The notes: generated from the sequence alone by a model not told the origin. 64,000 bases of DNA from a bacterium (GCA_016124895.1 WGMU01000019.1:124001-188000), one strand, 5' to 3'; shown: positions 27,231 to 38,400, numbered from the stretch's first letter. Translations and numbers: made by a program.

Positions 27231-29927
27231 GTGAAGAACGGATCATTTGACCTCGCCTTTCGCACAATGACCATCGGCCTGCTGATGTTCCTGGTGCTGA
27301 GCATCGTCAGCGTCGGCATCCACAATCTCCGACCAGGCGGTGGTCCGCCGATTGGACCGCTCGCCGGAAACACGAACTCGCCAAACAGCAGTGCGGTCGT
27401 GCAGACGCCATGGATTGATGACCCGGCGCGAGCGACCGACGAAATTCGTCGCGAGTTTGCATCGAGCCTTGCTCGTGTTTCGGACCGGCTGGCCGGCATC
27501 GAACAGCGGTTTGCAACACTGACTCCAGCGCGAACCGACGTCCCGACGGTGGACGATCAGCGGTTGCGGGCGGCAATCGAGACCACGCATCGACGCCTGG
27601 AACAACTCGGCGACCGCCTCACAGATCGCATCCAGTCGGTCAGTGTGGCGAGCGAGGTCGAACTGCGGGATCTGAACCGGCAGCTCACACATCTGCTCGA
27701 CGAGCAGCAGCAGATTCAGGAGCAGATGGTCGACGTCCGCGTTGCGGCTGAGCACCGGCTTCGTCCGACGCGACTGGCTCAGAATCGCCCCGAACAGAAT
27801 CCTGCTCAGCAGAATCCGTCGCCGCGACAGACGCGGCAGGACCGGCTGACGCAGAATCTCGAAGCAATGGTGACGGAACTGGCGTCGCTGCGCGAACAGC
27901 TTCAGCAGGTCAGAACGGCTGCTGCCGTAATCGCTCCACCAGACAACCGCCAGACGGATGAACGCGTCGCCGTCTCATTGAAAGTTCCGCAGAGCGGATC
28001 GACGCCAACAGGTCGTAATGAACCGGAATCGCCGGTTGATAAGACCGTGCCCGCTCCGGCGGATCTCGATGTTCGGCCGAGGTCCGAGCCAGCCTCGTCA
28101 GGCAATGGATCAGCCGCGGATGACGGTGCCTCCATCGCAGAAGACACCTCAGCGGCTGACGCTCTCGAAAGCACCTCGATAACGCCGGGCAGTTCGTTTC
28201 GAACGCAGGAAACCGAACGATCAGCCAACGGACAGCCGGCAGTGACAAACCCGTCAGCGACATCGGCTCCGGCAAAAAATACGGAGGCGTCATCAGGTTC
28301 CGCCGCTGCGGAAAGTTCAGCAACTCCTGAAGAGACGGATATCTCAACGTCGCTGGATGATCACTGGCAGGTGCCGGTTGCCGCTCGACCCGTCAGCACG
28401 ATTTTTCCGGCAGATAAACGCCCCGGCAAATCGACCGGGACTCCGCGAGGCAAGACGCTGACACCACGTCAGCCGCCGGCACCGGCTGATCACAACCCGT
28501 CGGAGACTCGAAACGAACCGAACAGCGAGTCGAGTATTCGGATTGCGCTGCCCGTTCCGGCGCCAATCGCCACACACGCAGTCCAGCCAGCACTGCCGGC
28601 TCCGCGACCATTTCCGGCCATCGTCGCTGAGATTGTAGAACCGGCTGCGCCGGCGCCGCAGCCTCTGACTCCGGCGGTTCCGGCTGCTCAGGAACCTCGT
28701 CGTATTGGTCGCGACGTTCCCACGAATGCTCAGCGGGCGCCACTGCGGCTGGCTGATGCTCCGGTTGTACGACCATTTGAAGTACCGACGCGTCATCCGA
28801 ATCAGGAAGCTGCTTCAGCCGAAACTGCAAAACGCGAGTCACCGTTCGCAAAGCTGGCGCTGACGTCTTCCAATTCGCCTGACGAAAACAAACCCGCGGT
28901 CCGCGGCGTCACGAACGCAAAATGGCGAGGCGCCCGCAACGAGTCCGACAGCGAAGAGCGTCCGGCATTGCGTGACTCACGCAGTCTGTTTCCGACCGTG
29001 CGCAAGACGCCTTCAGACTCTTCGGCACCGCATCCCACAGAGAGTCGGGCCGCAGATTCGCAGATTCCGCAACCATTGCCGCTGCCGCAGAATCTGGTGC
29101 CGAGTGACCGGACCTCGGACAGCGTCAGTGCGCCGGCACTGATCGATCCCGTCAGTGCGGAGATCGCCGGGCCGCAGCGGACATTCGCCATTCAGGCCAG
29201 CGTGCTGCACGTGACCGCTGACGATCTGACGTCTGTCGATCGAGCCGGTGTGAAGACGCTTGCCGTGATGGGTGGTCATGACTTCCGCGTTAACCAGATC
29301 CGGCAGGCCGTGCGAGCGTCCGATTCGGTCGTCGCAATCTACTCTGGGACGGTTACGGCAACTGGCGGAGTCCCGACTCGAATTCCGATCGGCTGGTTGT
29401 GCCCGCACTGCAATTCAGAAAAGGGTGTCGCAAGCGGTGACCAGCTTGTCGTGACGCTGCCGTACCGCAGCGGCGACAGCTCGGCGAAGATTTACGTCGA
29501 ACAGGCTGACGGCACCGGCCGCTCGGAATCGTTTGCCGATGCGACGTCCATGCTCATTCCGGGAGCTTCGGTCCAGATCACCGAAGCTGCTCAGGATGGA
29601 ACAGTCGAAACCGACGATGCGGACAGGACCATGCTCACACGGTTGCCGCTGATTGGCGAAAAATTCGACCGGAAGTCGGCGCAGCGACAGATCATGCAGC
29701 GCATCATCGTGCTGACGATTCGCGAAGTCCGCTCGCCGATACCGCAGCCGATCCAGCAGCTCTCCGCCCGGCAGACCGCGGCGGACCCGCTGGTCGTTCA
29801 TGCCGATCTGACGGCACCAGTCGCGATGGGAACCCGCCGCCAGTACTTCGTACCGGATTCGAGCGGCGCTACGGAACGAAGCGCCGGGTTCGCCAATCCT
29901 CGTCCTGCACCGCCCGTTGAGGAATGA
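27231..29927 (+). CDS. Membrane-anchored secretin-like envelope protein
   Basis: An 898-residue protein. A transmembrane segment near the N-terminus (LLMFLVLSIVSVGI) is followed by a coiled-coil region with many Arg/Gln (about 60-190). A long Pro/Ala/Ser-rich linker extends to about 620. The C-terminal 230 residues resemble a divergent secretin: FAIQASVLHVTADDL, then LPLIGEKFDRKSAQRQ and IIVLTIREV, comparable to the E-V and P-L-L-G-D blocks of GspD/PilQ. A CPHC pair near residue 721 is unusual. GTG 27231 is chosen because GGAG lies upstream and it keeps the anchor at the N-terminus. A TPR lipoprotein gene follows after six bases, suggesting a joint envelope complex. Confidence 0.75.
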   Translation: MKNGSFDLAFRTMTIGLLMFLVLSIVSVGIHNLRPGGGPPIGPLAGNTNSPNSSAVVQTPWIDDPARATDEIRREFASSLARVSDRLAGIEQRFATLTPARTDVPTVDDQRLRAAIETTHRRLEQLGDRLTDRIQSVSVASEVELRDLNRQLTHLLDEQQQIQEQMVDVRVAAEHRLRPTRLAQNRPEQNPAQQNPSPRQTRQDRLTQNLEAMVTELASLREQLQQVRTAAAVIAPPDNRQTDERVAVSLKVPQSGSTPTGRNEPESPVDKTVPAPADLDVRPRSEPASSGNGSAADDGASIAEDTSAADALESTSITPGSSFRTQETERSANGQPAVTNPSATSAPAKNTEASSGSAAAESSATPEETDISTSLDDHWQVPVAARPVSTIFPADKRPGKSTGTPRGKTLTPRQPPAPADHNPSETRNEPNSESSIRIALPVPAPIATHAVQPALPAPRPFPAIVAEIVEPAAPAPQPLTPAVPAAQEPRRIGRDVPTNAQRAPLRLADAPVVRPFEVPTRHPNQEAASAETAKRESPFAKLALTSSNSPDENKPAVRGVTNAKWRGARNESDSEERPALRDSRSLFPTVRKTPSDSSAPHPTESRAADSQIPQPLPLPQNLVPSDRTSDSVSAPALIDPVSAEIAGPQRTFAIQASVLHVTADDLTSVDRAGVKTLAVMGGHDFRVNQIRQAVRASDSVVAIYSGTVTATGGVPTRIPIGWLCPHCNSEKGVASGDQLVVTLPYRSGDSSAKIYVEQADGTGRSESFADATSMLIPGASVQITEAAQDGTVETDDADRTMLTRLPLIGEKFDRKSAQRQIMQRIIVLTIREVRSPIPQPIQQLSARQTAADPLVVHADLTAPVAMGTRRQYFVPDSSGATERSAGFANPRPAPPVEE

Positions 29928-29933
29928 GTCACG

Positions 29934-31028
29934 ATGGCGAGGACGGTGTCGTGCGTTCTGCTGACGCTGCTGGCCGGATGCCAGACGATCGCTTCACTGC
30001 AGACCTCGGAAGACGCTGCGCGCGCGGCGCGGCTGCGTGAGCGACTCAGCAGGCTCGAACTGCAGAACACCGTCGTCAGTGAGAATTCGGCACAGGCAGC
30101 GACCAGCGCCCCGCTTCAGGAAGCCGTTGAGCTGATGCAGGCTGGCCGTGACGAAGACGCGCTGACGGTGCTGGCTCGCATTCTGCAGGAGGATCCCGAA
30201 AACGTTGCGGCGATTCGTCTGACGGCGACGACGGCAAGGCGGCTCGGCGACTGGCGACTGCAGAATGCAGCGCTGCAGCAACTGATCGACCAGAACGACA
30301 ATTCGCCGCTTGTCCTGAATCAATGTGGCCGGCTGTTGCTGCAGAGTCTGCCGCAGGTTGAACCGTCGACAACAGGCTCATCGGACGCGTCTCAACTGAC
30401 TGACAAGGCGCTTGCTGCGCTGCGACGTTCGGTCGAACTCGCGCCGAACAATCCGCGATTCGCGCAGGAGCTGTTCGTCGCTCTGGCCGAACGGGGTCAC
30501 GACGCCGAGGCGGAAGCTGTCCTGTCTCAGGCCATCCGGAACTGCCCGCAGGATTCGCTGCTGCCAATGGCTGCGGCCCGCTATTTCGAGGCGCAGGGGC
30601 GCTGGGCGGACGCAGTTCACCAGTATGATACGGCGTTGCAGATTTCTCCTCGCAACCGGCTCTGGCGCCGACAGCGGGGAATCTGCCACGCTCGGCTGCA
30701 GCACTGGGACAAGGCCTGCGATGATCTGCAGCCTGCTCTGCGCGACACGCCAGTCGAACCTCAAATGACCGAGTTTCTGGTCTGGGCTGACGCTGCATTT
30801 CACGCAGAGCGGTTCGCCGCAGCCATCGAGATTCTCGACGTGCTGCGCGAGGACGCCGACTATCGAACGCCGGAAACGGAAGTGCTGCGCGTGCGCTGCC
30901 TGACGAAACTCCGACAGTTCGACACGGCGACAGACGCGACTCTGCAGGCCGTGATTGACTGGCCACAGCACGCCGGTCTGCGACAGCTCGCCGCAGAACT
31001 CGAACAGTCACCGTCGGTCTCATCCTGA
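29934..31028 (+). CDS. TPR-repeat lipoprotein
   Basis: A 364-residue protein with a lipoprotein signal: a hydrophobic stretch ends in the lipobox LLAGC. The rest is helical and contains tetratricopeptide-like repeats, for example DEDALTVLARILQEDPENVAAI, AALRRSVELAPNNPRF, AEAEAVLSQAIRNCPQD and ADAVHQYDTALQISPRN. TPR lipoproteins commonly act as pilotins or assembly scaffolds. Its six-base spacing from the secretin-like gene supports that role here, but this is inference. It ends 55 bases before the convergent gene. Confidence 0.87.
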   Translation: MARTVSCVLLTLLAGCQTIASLQTSEDAARAARLRERLSRLELQNTVVSENSAQAATSAPLQEAVELMQAGRDEDALTVLARILQEDPENVAAIRLTATTARRLGDWRLQNAALQQLIDQNDNSPLVLNQCGRLLLQSLPQVEPSTTGSSDASQLTDKALAALRRSVELAPNNPRFAQELFVALAERGHDAEAEAVLSQAIRNCPQDSLLPMAAARYFEAQGRWADAVHQYDTALQISPRNRLWRRQRGICHARLQHWDKACDDLQPALRDTPVEPQMTEFLVWADAAFHAERFAAAIEILDVLREDADYRTPETEVLRVRCLTKLRQFDTATDATLQAVIDWPQHAGLRQLAAELEQSPSVSS

Positions 31029-31083
31029 CGGAGCGGCGCTACTGCCCTTGTTCGTCCTGTTCCCGGCACGATCGAATTGTCGC

Positions 31084-32793
31084 TCAATAGAAAACGAGGT
31101 CGACGATCCGGCCGGGGATCAGGCGAATGCGGCGCACGCCAAGTGTTCCGAGTTTGTCCTCGACGACCTTCTCAAACAGTCGCCCGTAGCGCCGTTCGTA
31201 CTCGGTGCGTTCGCGAATCAGCTCGAACGTGATGTCGTAGATGTGCGGCACCGTCGGCAGCAGCGGCTCCGACTCGAAGTGCCAGACTTTGTCGTCTCCG
31301 AGATAGCCTTCCAGCGGCTTGAAGTTGTTGTACATGTCGCGGGCGGTGACTTTGACTTTGACATCCGGCGCCAATCCAGTACGCACCGAATCAAGCACTT
31401 CGACATCGAGCATCCCGACGCGTGGCGGTTTGTCCCACGCGATCATGCGAGTCGGCCGCTGATAGGTCCGGCCGAGTGTTCCCGGCGGTGGCTTCGTGCC
31501 GTCATCATCGAATCCGTAAACGTATGCCCCACGATGAGGGATCGCCGTCGGAACGACCGGAGCCGGAGGTGCAGCGAGCTGTTGCGGCACCGCAAGCTGC
31601 TGCGGCATTGTGGCGTAAGGGACCGCCGCCGCGTTCGGTGTGACCGGCACAATTCCCTGGGCCTGCGGCACAGGCTGAGATTGCTGTTGAAGCTGCAGTT
31701 GCTGAGCCTGCTGCTGGAGTTGAAGCTGCTGCTGGATCTGAAACTGTTGAGCCTGAAGCTGCTGGAGTTGAAGCTGCAGTTGCTGCTGCTGAGCTTGTGG
31801 TGCAATCAAGACTCCAGCACCTGGCTGAGGCGGAGCACTGGCCTGAGGCTGGACGGGGTGTGATTGAACGGCCGGCGGCGCGACCGGCGCATTCGATGTG
31901 CCCTGCTGTTGCGGCTGTGCCGGAATCGGTGGCTGAGCCTGGCCAGCCGTCGCTGGAGTCTGGGCCGGTGGACCGGGATCGGCCGCAGCCGGAGCAGCCT
32001 GCGCCACGGTGTACTGCTGAAGCTGAATCGTCGCCTGGGGCGGAACCAGAACACCCGCTGCCGGCTGTCCGGGAACCACGTTCAGTGTATTTCCAGACGG
32101 TGCAGTTCCATACGGAATGGCCATGTTCTGAAGTGGCTGGGCCGGAAACTGCTGAAGCTGTTGCGGAGCCATCTGCATCTGAGGCGCGACCGCCTGCGGA
32201 TATGGCAGCGTGCCAGGATAGGTCGCCGGGCTGCTCGTCGTCAAAGCGGTGGGAGCCGCCCATTGCTGTACCGAAGCCTGAACCGGAATCACCGGGACGG
32301 TACCGGGTGGTCGAGCCCATTTCGGCGGAATGTCCGCCGGATCGGCACTCGCCTGTGGAACCTCACCGGGATAGCCAGTCGGAAGCATTGGAGCGACAGG
32401 AACAAAGCCCTGCATCGGCATGGCAGGGGCTCCGTATGCCGACCAGTATGGACTGTTGCGAAACGCGTAACCACCAGATGACCCACCGCTGCTTCCGCCG
32501 CTCGAACCACCCGACGAACCCCCGCGGAGCACGTAGGCGCCGCTACTCCCTCCGGATGAGCCTCCGCTGGAACCTCCTGATGATCCGCCACTGCTTCCAT
32601 AGCTGCCGAAGCTGACTGCGTAACCGCCACTGCTTCCCCCGGATGACCCGCCACTGGAGCCTCCACTTGACCCTCCGCTCGAGCCTCCAAACAGGCCGAG
32701 CAGATTCGCATGCGCGAACTGCTGGTCAAATCCGACGCACGCGGCCGCCAGGGCAGCAATGGTTGCGAGTTTCGTAAACGAGAGCCTGAGCAT
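31084..32793 (-). CDS. Secreted Gly/Ser-repeat and Gln-rich surface protein
   Basis: A 569-residue protein with a signal peptide ending near HA-N (residue 30). Residues about 36-112 are three blocks of tandem GGSS repeats, broken by Tyr-containing segments (GGYAVSFGSYG, GAYVLRG, GGYAFRN). A long Pro/Ala/Gln-rich region follows, with dense Gln/Leu runs near residues 330-375. The last 150 residues appear folded (GMLDVEVLDSVRTGLAPDV, RIRLIPGRIVDLVFY) and resemble a planctomycete surface-associated domain of unknown function. ATG 32793 is preceded by GGGGAA. The low-complexity composition suggests a flexible cell-surface or matrix protein. It is convergent with the TPR lipoprotein gene. Confidence 0.85.
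   Translation of the reverse strand: MLRLSFTKLATIAALAAACVGFDQQFAHANLLGLFGGSSGGSSGGSSGGSSGGSSGGYAVSFGSYGSSGGSSGGSSGGSSGGSSGAYVLRGGSSGGSSGGSSGGSSGGYAFRNSPYWSAYGAPAMPMQGFVPVAPMLPTGYPGEVPQASADPADIPPKWARPPGTVPVIPVQASVQQWAAPTALTTSSPATYPGTLPYPQAVAPQMQMAPQQLQQFPAQPLQNMAIPYGTAPSGNTLNVVPGQPAAGVLVPPQATIQLQQYTVAQAAPAAADPGPPAQTPATAGQAQPPIPAQPQQQGTSNAPVAPPAVQSHPVQPQASAPPQPGAGVLIAPQAQQQQLQLQLQQLQAQQFQIQQQLQLQQQAQQLQLQQQSQPVPQAQGIVPVTPNAAAVPYATMPQQLAVPQQLAAPPAPVVPTAIPHRGAYVYGFDDDGTKPPPGTLGRTYQRPTRMIAWDKPPRVGMLDVEVLDSVRTGLAPDVKVKVTARDMYNNFKPLEGYLGDDKVWHFESEPLLPTVPHIYDITFELIRERTEYERRYGRLFEKVVEDKLGTLGVRRIRLIPGRIVDLVFY
32458..32688 (-). repeat. Tandem GGSS-coding repeats
   Basis: A 12-base unit encoding Gly-Gly-Ser-Ser is repeated in three blocks within the surface-protein gene. 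Synonymous codons vary between units, so the array is old or under selection for the peptide and not a fresh DNA expansion. Confidence 0.85.
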
Positions 32794-33232
32794 GGTCGTT
32801 CCCCGTCGAATTTCCGGCCCGGCCGGACGCGACAATTCACGGACTGAATTTCACCGACTGATTCGCGTCAGACCGATCTGATCAACCGATTCGACCGATC
32901 GTCGAAACACTCAATTGAGGCACGTCTGCGCGACCGGACGATTGGGCGCAGCGGGACTCCGTCGAAAATCTTCCACCTGACACTACCACGAGCGGATTGC
33001 CGAACAACGACCGGTCTGCTACCTCCTGCCATTTCCGCCGTGCCGGCACACCGCGCGTCGCGAAGGCCGTCAGGTTGAGCGAATCATGCTTACGCGGAGC
33101 AATCGTTCGAGCCCGGATAACCGGGCAGAAGGGCCGAGGCAAAACGAACTCGGAAGTCGAAACTCCGAAGTCGGACCTGGCCGAGACCTTAACCAGTTTG
33201 TGATTTCCGCGTTCCGACTTCCGAGTTCGTCG
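32794..33232. other. Intergenic region with an inverted repeat ahead of the wecA-like gene
   Basis: No gene was recognised in this 439-base gap between divergent genes. It contains a perfect 15-base inverted repeat (CGAACTCGGAAGTCG) at 33145-33159 and 33215-33229. The right arm ends three bases before the ATG of the following gene. Confidence 0.6.
33145..33229. repeat. Inverted repeat abutting a start codon
   Basis: Two perfect 15-base arms with a 55-base spacer. The spacer begins with a partial second copy of the motif (ACTCCGAAGTCGG). The right arm occupies the position where a ribosome-binding site of the next gene would be expected. Confidence 0.8.
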
Positions 33233-34399
33233 ATGTTTTTCCTGATCGCTGCCTGTTTCAGTTCCGCCTTCGTCGTTTCGATCGTTGCGACGCGACTCGT
33301 GCAGCACTTTGCGCCGAGCTGGGGTCTTGTCGATCAGCCCGCCGCGCGCAAGGTTCACGTCGTGCCGACTCCACTCGGCGGCGGCATCGGCATCTGGCTG
33401 GGCGTTGTGCTGCCACTGCTCGCCGCGCACCTCAGCGTCTGGTGGCTTTCTCAACTCAAGCAGCCTCCGGACTGGCTGCCCGAAGAAATCCGGCCGTACC
33501 TCGCTGGCGTGCTGTCACGCACCGGGCTGATGTGGAGCATCATCGCTGGAGGCACGCTGCTGTCGGTCATGGGCCTGATCGATGACCTCCGCAATCTGCC
33601 GTGGCAGCCGCGACTGGTGATTCAGATTCTCGTGGCGTGCGGCCTCGCAGCGGCTGGCGTTCGCGCAAGCGTCTTCGCTCCGTGGCCGTGGATCGGGATG
33701 GCGATCTCCGTCGGCTGGATGCTGGTGCTCATCAACTCGTTTAATTTCCTCGACAATATGGACGGGCTGACCGGCGGCATCGGACTCGTCGCCTCGATTC
33801 TGTTCGCGGCGATCATGCTGACCTGCCTTTCCGAGCCGCGTTGGTTCATCGCCGCCGTGCTGCTGATTCTGGCCGGCTCGCTGAGCGGCTTTCTGTGGTG
33901 GAACTGGTCGCCGGCAAGCATCTTCATGGGCGATACGGGCAGTTACTTCATTGGTCTTCTGCTGAGTTCGATGACGATCGTCGGGACGTTTTACGAAGAG
34001 TCCGCCGAGATCGGCCGGCACGTCATGCTCGCGCCGCTGTGCGTTCTCGCGGTTCCACTTTACGACTTCACAACAGTCATGCTGATTCGTCTGAAGGAAG
34101 GCCGCAGTCCGTTCCAGCCGGACAAGAGCCACTTTTCGCATCGTCTCGTCGACCTCGGCCTGAAACCGAGAAACGCGGTGCTGACCGTCCACCTGGCGAC
34201 TCTGACCACCGGTCTGGGTGGGCTGCTGCTGTACCGGGTCCCCGACTGGAGTTCCGCCGCCGCGGTCGTCGGCCTCATCGTCTGCGTCCTCTTCATCGTC
34301 GCCATCCTCGAAACCGCCGGCCGAAATGCTCGGGCACGCGATGCAGAAGAAGCTCGCGCAGACACATCGAGGCGCGGAGACGAAAACGTTTCGGAGTAG
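33233..34399 (+). CDS. Polyprenyl-phosphate N-acetylhexosamine-1-phosphate transferase (WecA/TagO family)
   Basis: A 388-residue integral membrane enzyme with about ten or eleven hydrophobic segments. It should transfer a sugar-1-phosphate from a UDP-sugar to undecaprenyl phosphate, the first step of a surface polysaccharide. Family motifs are present: [28 protein letters not shown] (catalytic and Mg-binding Asp residues), [13 protein letters not shown] and the cytoplasmic [10 protein letters not shown] loop, the WecA/TagO-type counterpart of the His-rich motif. The acceptor-sugar specificity cannot be read. ATG 33233 is chosen by homology to the family N-terminus; no ribosome-binding site is visible because a repeat arm ends there. 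Confidence 0.92.
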   Translation: MFFLIAACFSSAFVVSIVATRLVQHFAPSWGLVDQPAARKVHVVPTPLGGGIGIWLGVVLPLLAAHLSVWWLSQLKQPPDWLPEEIRPYLAGVLSRTGLMWSIIAGGTLLSVMGLIDDLRNLPWQPRLVIQILVACGLAAAGVRASVFAPWPWIGMAISVGWMLVLINSFNFLDNMDGLTGGIGLVASILFAAIMLTCLSEPRWFIAAVLLILAGSLSGFLWWNWSPASIFMGDTGSYFIGLLLSSMTIVGTFYEESAEIGRHVMLAPLCVLAVPLYDFTTVMLIRLKEGRSPFQPDKSHFSHRLVDLGLKPRNAVLTVHLATLTTGLGGLLLYRVPDWSSAAAVVGLIVCVLFIVAILETAGRNARARDAEEARADTSRRGDENVSE

Positions 34400-34677
34400 T
34401 CGTCAGTCTGTCCTTCAGCTTCACTGTCTCGTGTGCCACTGACTCTGTCAGTGAATCAGTCGCAACGGGCATCAGCAGAGGCCAGTGGCTCACGTGGGCG
34501 TGGCGGCGCGGGCCACCGCAGCAAAAGGACAGAACTCATGTGCGAGTATCAAAGCCATCTCACCCTTCGGCGGGATCCCTCACCGCCACATTTCCACTGA
34601 TTCGCTGTTCGCCAACGTTTGGTCCCATCACAATTCAACATGCTGACATTGCCTTCTCCTCAAGGAGCCTGCGTCTT

Positions 34678-35412
34678 ATGCCTCGTGCAAGATCGTTCCT
34701 CGCCGCTCTGATCGTTCTCTCACTGACACTTTCTCATTCAGTCGCCAGTGAGTTTTCGCCGACGCAAACCGGCACGCTGATCTTTGAGGACAACTTCGAA
34801 CGCGACGAATCGACACCCGACAGGGAAGAGATTGGCAAAGACTGGTGGAGCAACAGTGCGTGGCGAGCGCAGGGGAAGAAGCAGGTCGATCTTGACAGCG
34901 GTGCGATGCACGTCACACGGGTGCCGGAAGCCGATCATGGTGTTGCCATCTTTCAGAAGGTCGAGTTTCAGGACGGAGTTGTTCAGTTGCGGTTCAAACT
35001 CGGCAAGGGCGACGACATCGGCCTTGACTTTGTCGACCGCGAACTGAAGACCGTTCACGCCGGCCATCTCTGCATCGCCCGCGTCCGCCTCAACAGCCTG
35101 CAACTGACGGACTCAAAAACCGGCACGATGGACCTGAAGATTCGCGAACGACGCCTCGCGGGCGACAAGTCACCCGAACTGGCCGCGTTGCTCAAAACCA
35201 GAACGACCAGCTTCCCGCTTGAGTTGAAAGCGGACACCTGGCACGAACTGCGAGTCACCGTCGCAGGCGACGTCATGCGAGCCGCGATCGACGGCACAGC
35301 AATTGGGCAGTTTCGCTCGCCCGGCATTGCTCACCCGACCAAGCGAATGATCACGCTGGCCGTCAACAAATCCGCGTGGGTCGACGACGTCAAAGTCTGG
35401 AAGCTGAAATAA
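34678..35412 (+). CDS. Secreted concanavalin-like protein, function unknown
   Basis: A 244-residue protein with a signal peptide ([18 protein letters not shown]). The body has a jelly-roll pattern: [46 protein letters not shown], then [26 protein letters not shown] and ending [12 protein letters not shown]. This resembles DUF1080/LamG-type lectin folds that bind or process sugars. No catalytic residue was identified. ATG 34678 is supported by AAGGAG ten bases upstream. It lies four bases before the ATG of the large LamG/propeller/cytochrome/ThuA gene, so they are probably one transcriptional unit. The 278 bases upstream hold a TGCCACTGAC..GTCAGTG hairpin and no gene. Confidence 0.85.
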   Translation: MPRARSFLAALIVLSLTLSHSVASEFSPTQTGTLIFEDNFERDESTPDREEIGKDWWSNSAWRAQGKKQVDLDSGAMHVTRVPEADHGVAIFQKVEFQDGVVQLRFKLGKGDDIGLDFVDRELKTVHAGHLCIARVRLNSLQLTDSKTGTMDLKIRERRLAGDKSPELAALLKTRTTSFPLELKADTWHELRVTVAGDVMRAAIDGTAIGQFRSPGIAHPTKRMITLAVNKSAWVDDVKVWKLK

Positions 35413-35415
35413 GTC

Positions 35416-38400
35416 ATGCGCAGCCTGCTGTTTCTGCTGCTGTCTCTGGCCGGTCCGCTGCGCGCGGCGTCGGCTCAGGAAGACTGGGCCGATCGGCGGC
35501 TTGACGTTCGTAACGGTCTGCTCGTCTGGCTCGACGCGCAGGCTCAACCGGCGGCGTGGCAGGCGCATCGTTCGCGCGGACTGCCGCTGACCGATGGCCG
35601 GCCGGTCGACGTCTGGTTCGACGGTTCGGGCCGGAAGCGTCACCTGATTCAACGCGTGCCCGACTCGCAGCCAGCGTTTCGCCAGATCGGCGACCACTCA
35701 CTGCTTCGCTTCGACGGCCAGGAAGACTTTCTGGCGAGCACCGCCGCGACGGCTCCGGTGCAGGACTTTTCGGTCGTCGTCTTCGCAGGGCCGAAATCAA
35801 ACGCCGGAGGCTTTCGGGCACTGCTCGGTGCCGCGGCGTATGGCCAGAACGACTACACCAGCGGCTTCAACATCGATCAGAGCGGCTTCGGCTCGCCGGC
35901 GTTTCAGCAACTCAACGTTGAAGGCCCCGGCTTTGGCGGGGCTCGCGATCTGCTGGCCGAAACGTTTCCGTTTGGAGCGTTTCACCTGATCGAAGTCGTC
36001 GCGTCGGCCGAGTCCGTGCGCGTCGTCGTCGATGGTCAGTTGCCAGGCCAGTCGCGACCACGCGAGCGTCAGTCGCTGGCACTCGATGAACTCGTCGTCG
36101 GTGCGAGGCTGTACTCGAACGAGCCGCAGCCGGTTTTCGTACGCGGCTTTCTGGACGGCGACATCGCCGAACTGCTGCTTTTCGACCGGGCACTGACCGA
36201 CGAGGAACTCGCAAAGGTCCGCGTGTACCTGTTCGACAAATACCGCGGCATCAACGATTCGCTGGCAAGTGAGAATCTCGCGGGCGGGCATCTGCTGCAG
36301 CCGGTTGAGGATCCGCCGCCGGTGCAGATGCTCGTGCCCGGCTTCCGTGTCCGGCAACTGCCGCTCGACCTGCCGAACATCAACAACGTGCTGTACCGGG
36401 CCGACGGGACACTGATCGCGCTGGGCTATAACGGCAACATTTATCTGCTTCGCGATTCCGACGGCGACGGGCTCGAAGACCAGGCGGATACGTTCTGGGA
36501 AAATCCGGGCCGGTTGCAGGCGCCGATCGGCATGGACCTGACGCCGGCCGGGTACAAGCACGGTCAGGGAGTCTTCGTCGCGTCAAAAGGCAAGTGCTCG
36601 CTGATTGTCGATACCGACGGTGACGACCGGGCGGACCGCGAGATCGTGCTGGCCAGTGGCTGGCCGCAGCTCAATCACGGCGTCGATGCGCTGGGCGTCG
36701 CGTTCGATCGGTCCGACGGCAGTGTTTACTTCGGGCTCGGGACTGCCAACTACGCCAACGCGTACCTGCCTGATCCCAACGGCCGCTCCGGCTACGACCT
36801 CAACGGAGAACGCGGGACGATCCAGCGCATCGCTCCAGATCTGAAGAGCCGCGAGATCGCCTGCACGGGGATTCGATTTCCGGTGGCGCTGCGTTTCAAC
36901 GCGGCGGGCGATCTATTCTGCACGGACCAGGAAGGCGCGACGTGGCTGCCAAATGGCAACCCGTTTGACGAACTGCTGCACATTCAGCGCGGCCGGCACT
37001 ACGGCTTTCCGCCGCGGCATCCGAAGTTCCTGCCCGACGTAATCGACGAACCGAGCACGTACGACTACGGGCCTCAGCACCAGTCGGCCTGTGGACTGAA
37101 CTTCAACGAGCCCGTTGCGGGCGGTCGAGCGTTCGGTCCGACGGCCTGGCGCGGCGATGCGATCGTCACCGGTTACTCGCGCGGCAAACTGTACCGCACG
37201 CAGCTTGTCAAGACTCAGTCCGGCTACGTCGCACAGAGCCACCTGCTGGCGTGTCTGAACACGCTCACTGCCGACGCCTGCGTTTCGCCGAGCGGCGATC
37301 TGGTTGTCGCCGTTCACAGCGGCGGTCCCGACTGGGGCTCCGGCCCGGCCGGACACGGCACACTTTACCGGATCGAATACGCGGACAGTGAAACGCCACA
37401 ACCGGTTGCTGTCTGGCCGTCGAACGAGCGGGAAGTGCGGATCGCGTTCGACCGGCCGCTCGATCCGCAGTCACTGCGCGGACTTGGCGAGTCGCTCCGG
37501 ATCGAACACGGCGCCGCACTGGCCGCCGGGGACCGGTTTGAATCGATCCGTCCCGGCTATGCGGTCGTGCAGGCACAGTTGGCGACGCGGCGTTTTGACG
37601 TGTCGGTTCGCGGCGTTCAGGTCACACCGGATCGCCGCACGATCGTCGTCAGCACCGAATCGCAGAAGTCGCTCGAACATTACGGCGTCACTCTGCCGGA
37701 CGCTTCGGTGACTGCACGGTCTGGCGGGAACAGCGCGCTCGATCAGCGTCTCGAGGTCGATCTTGAATACTCGCTGAACGGTGTCGCGGCTGAGCTGACC
37801 GATACCGACGGCAGAGTGCTCGACGAAACCTGGCTGCCGCATCTCGATCTGACAGTTGCCGCCTCGTTCACGCGCGGCAGCAGTCAGCACGAAGCCTTCC
37901 ACAATCGGCAGAAGACAGCAGCAAAGCTGACGCTGCGGACACAGCTCGACCTGCAGAACATGCTGCGCGCGGCCGTGCAGCCGGGTTCACAGCTCGGCTT
38001 CGGGTATCCGCCCGAAACGGTGACGCTGGAGTTCCGCTCGCCGCAGCGGCTGACCGTCCGCTCGGACGCTCTGCAGATTGAAAGTGGCAAATCGGATCCC
38101 GCTGTACCTGCGCAGGAGTTTGTCGTCCGCGCCGTCGCGATGGCACCAGCCAGCGAGTTGATTCCTCTTGAAATCGTTCTGTCGAACACGGACTCCGCCG
38201 ATGAGTTTGCACTCGAGGTCGCCTGGCACACGGCAGAGGACGATCGAGAGCGGCCGGTGCCACTGCGACGGTTCTGCGTTCCGTGGGCGCGTCGCGCGGA
38301 GTCGAGCGGGCAGCCGTCCGAGGACCTCGCCGCGTTGCCGGACGAACTGCAGGGTGGAAGCTGGGGACGCGGTCGGAAGGTCTTTTTCGGCGAGAAGGCG

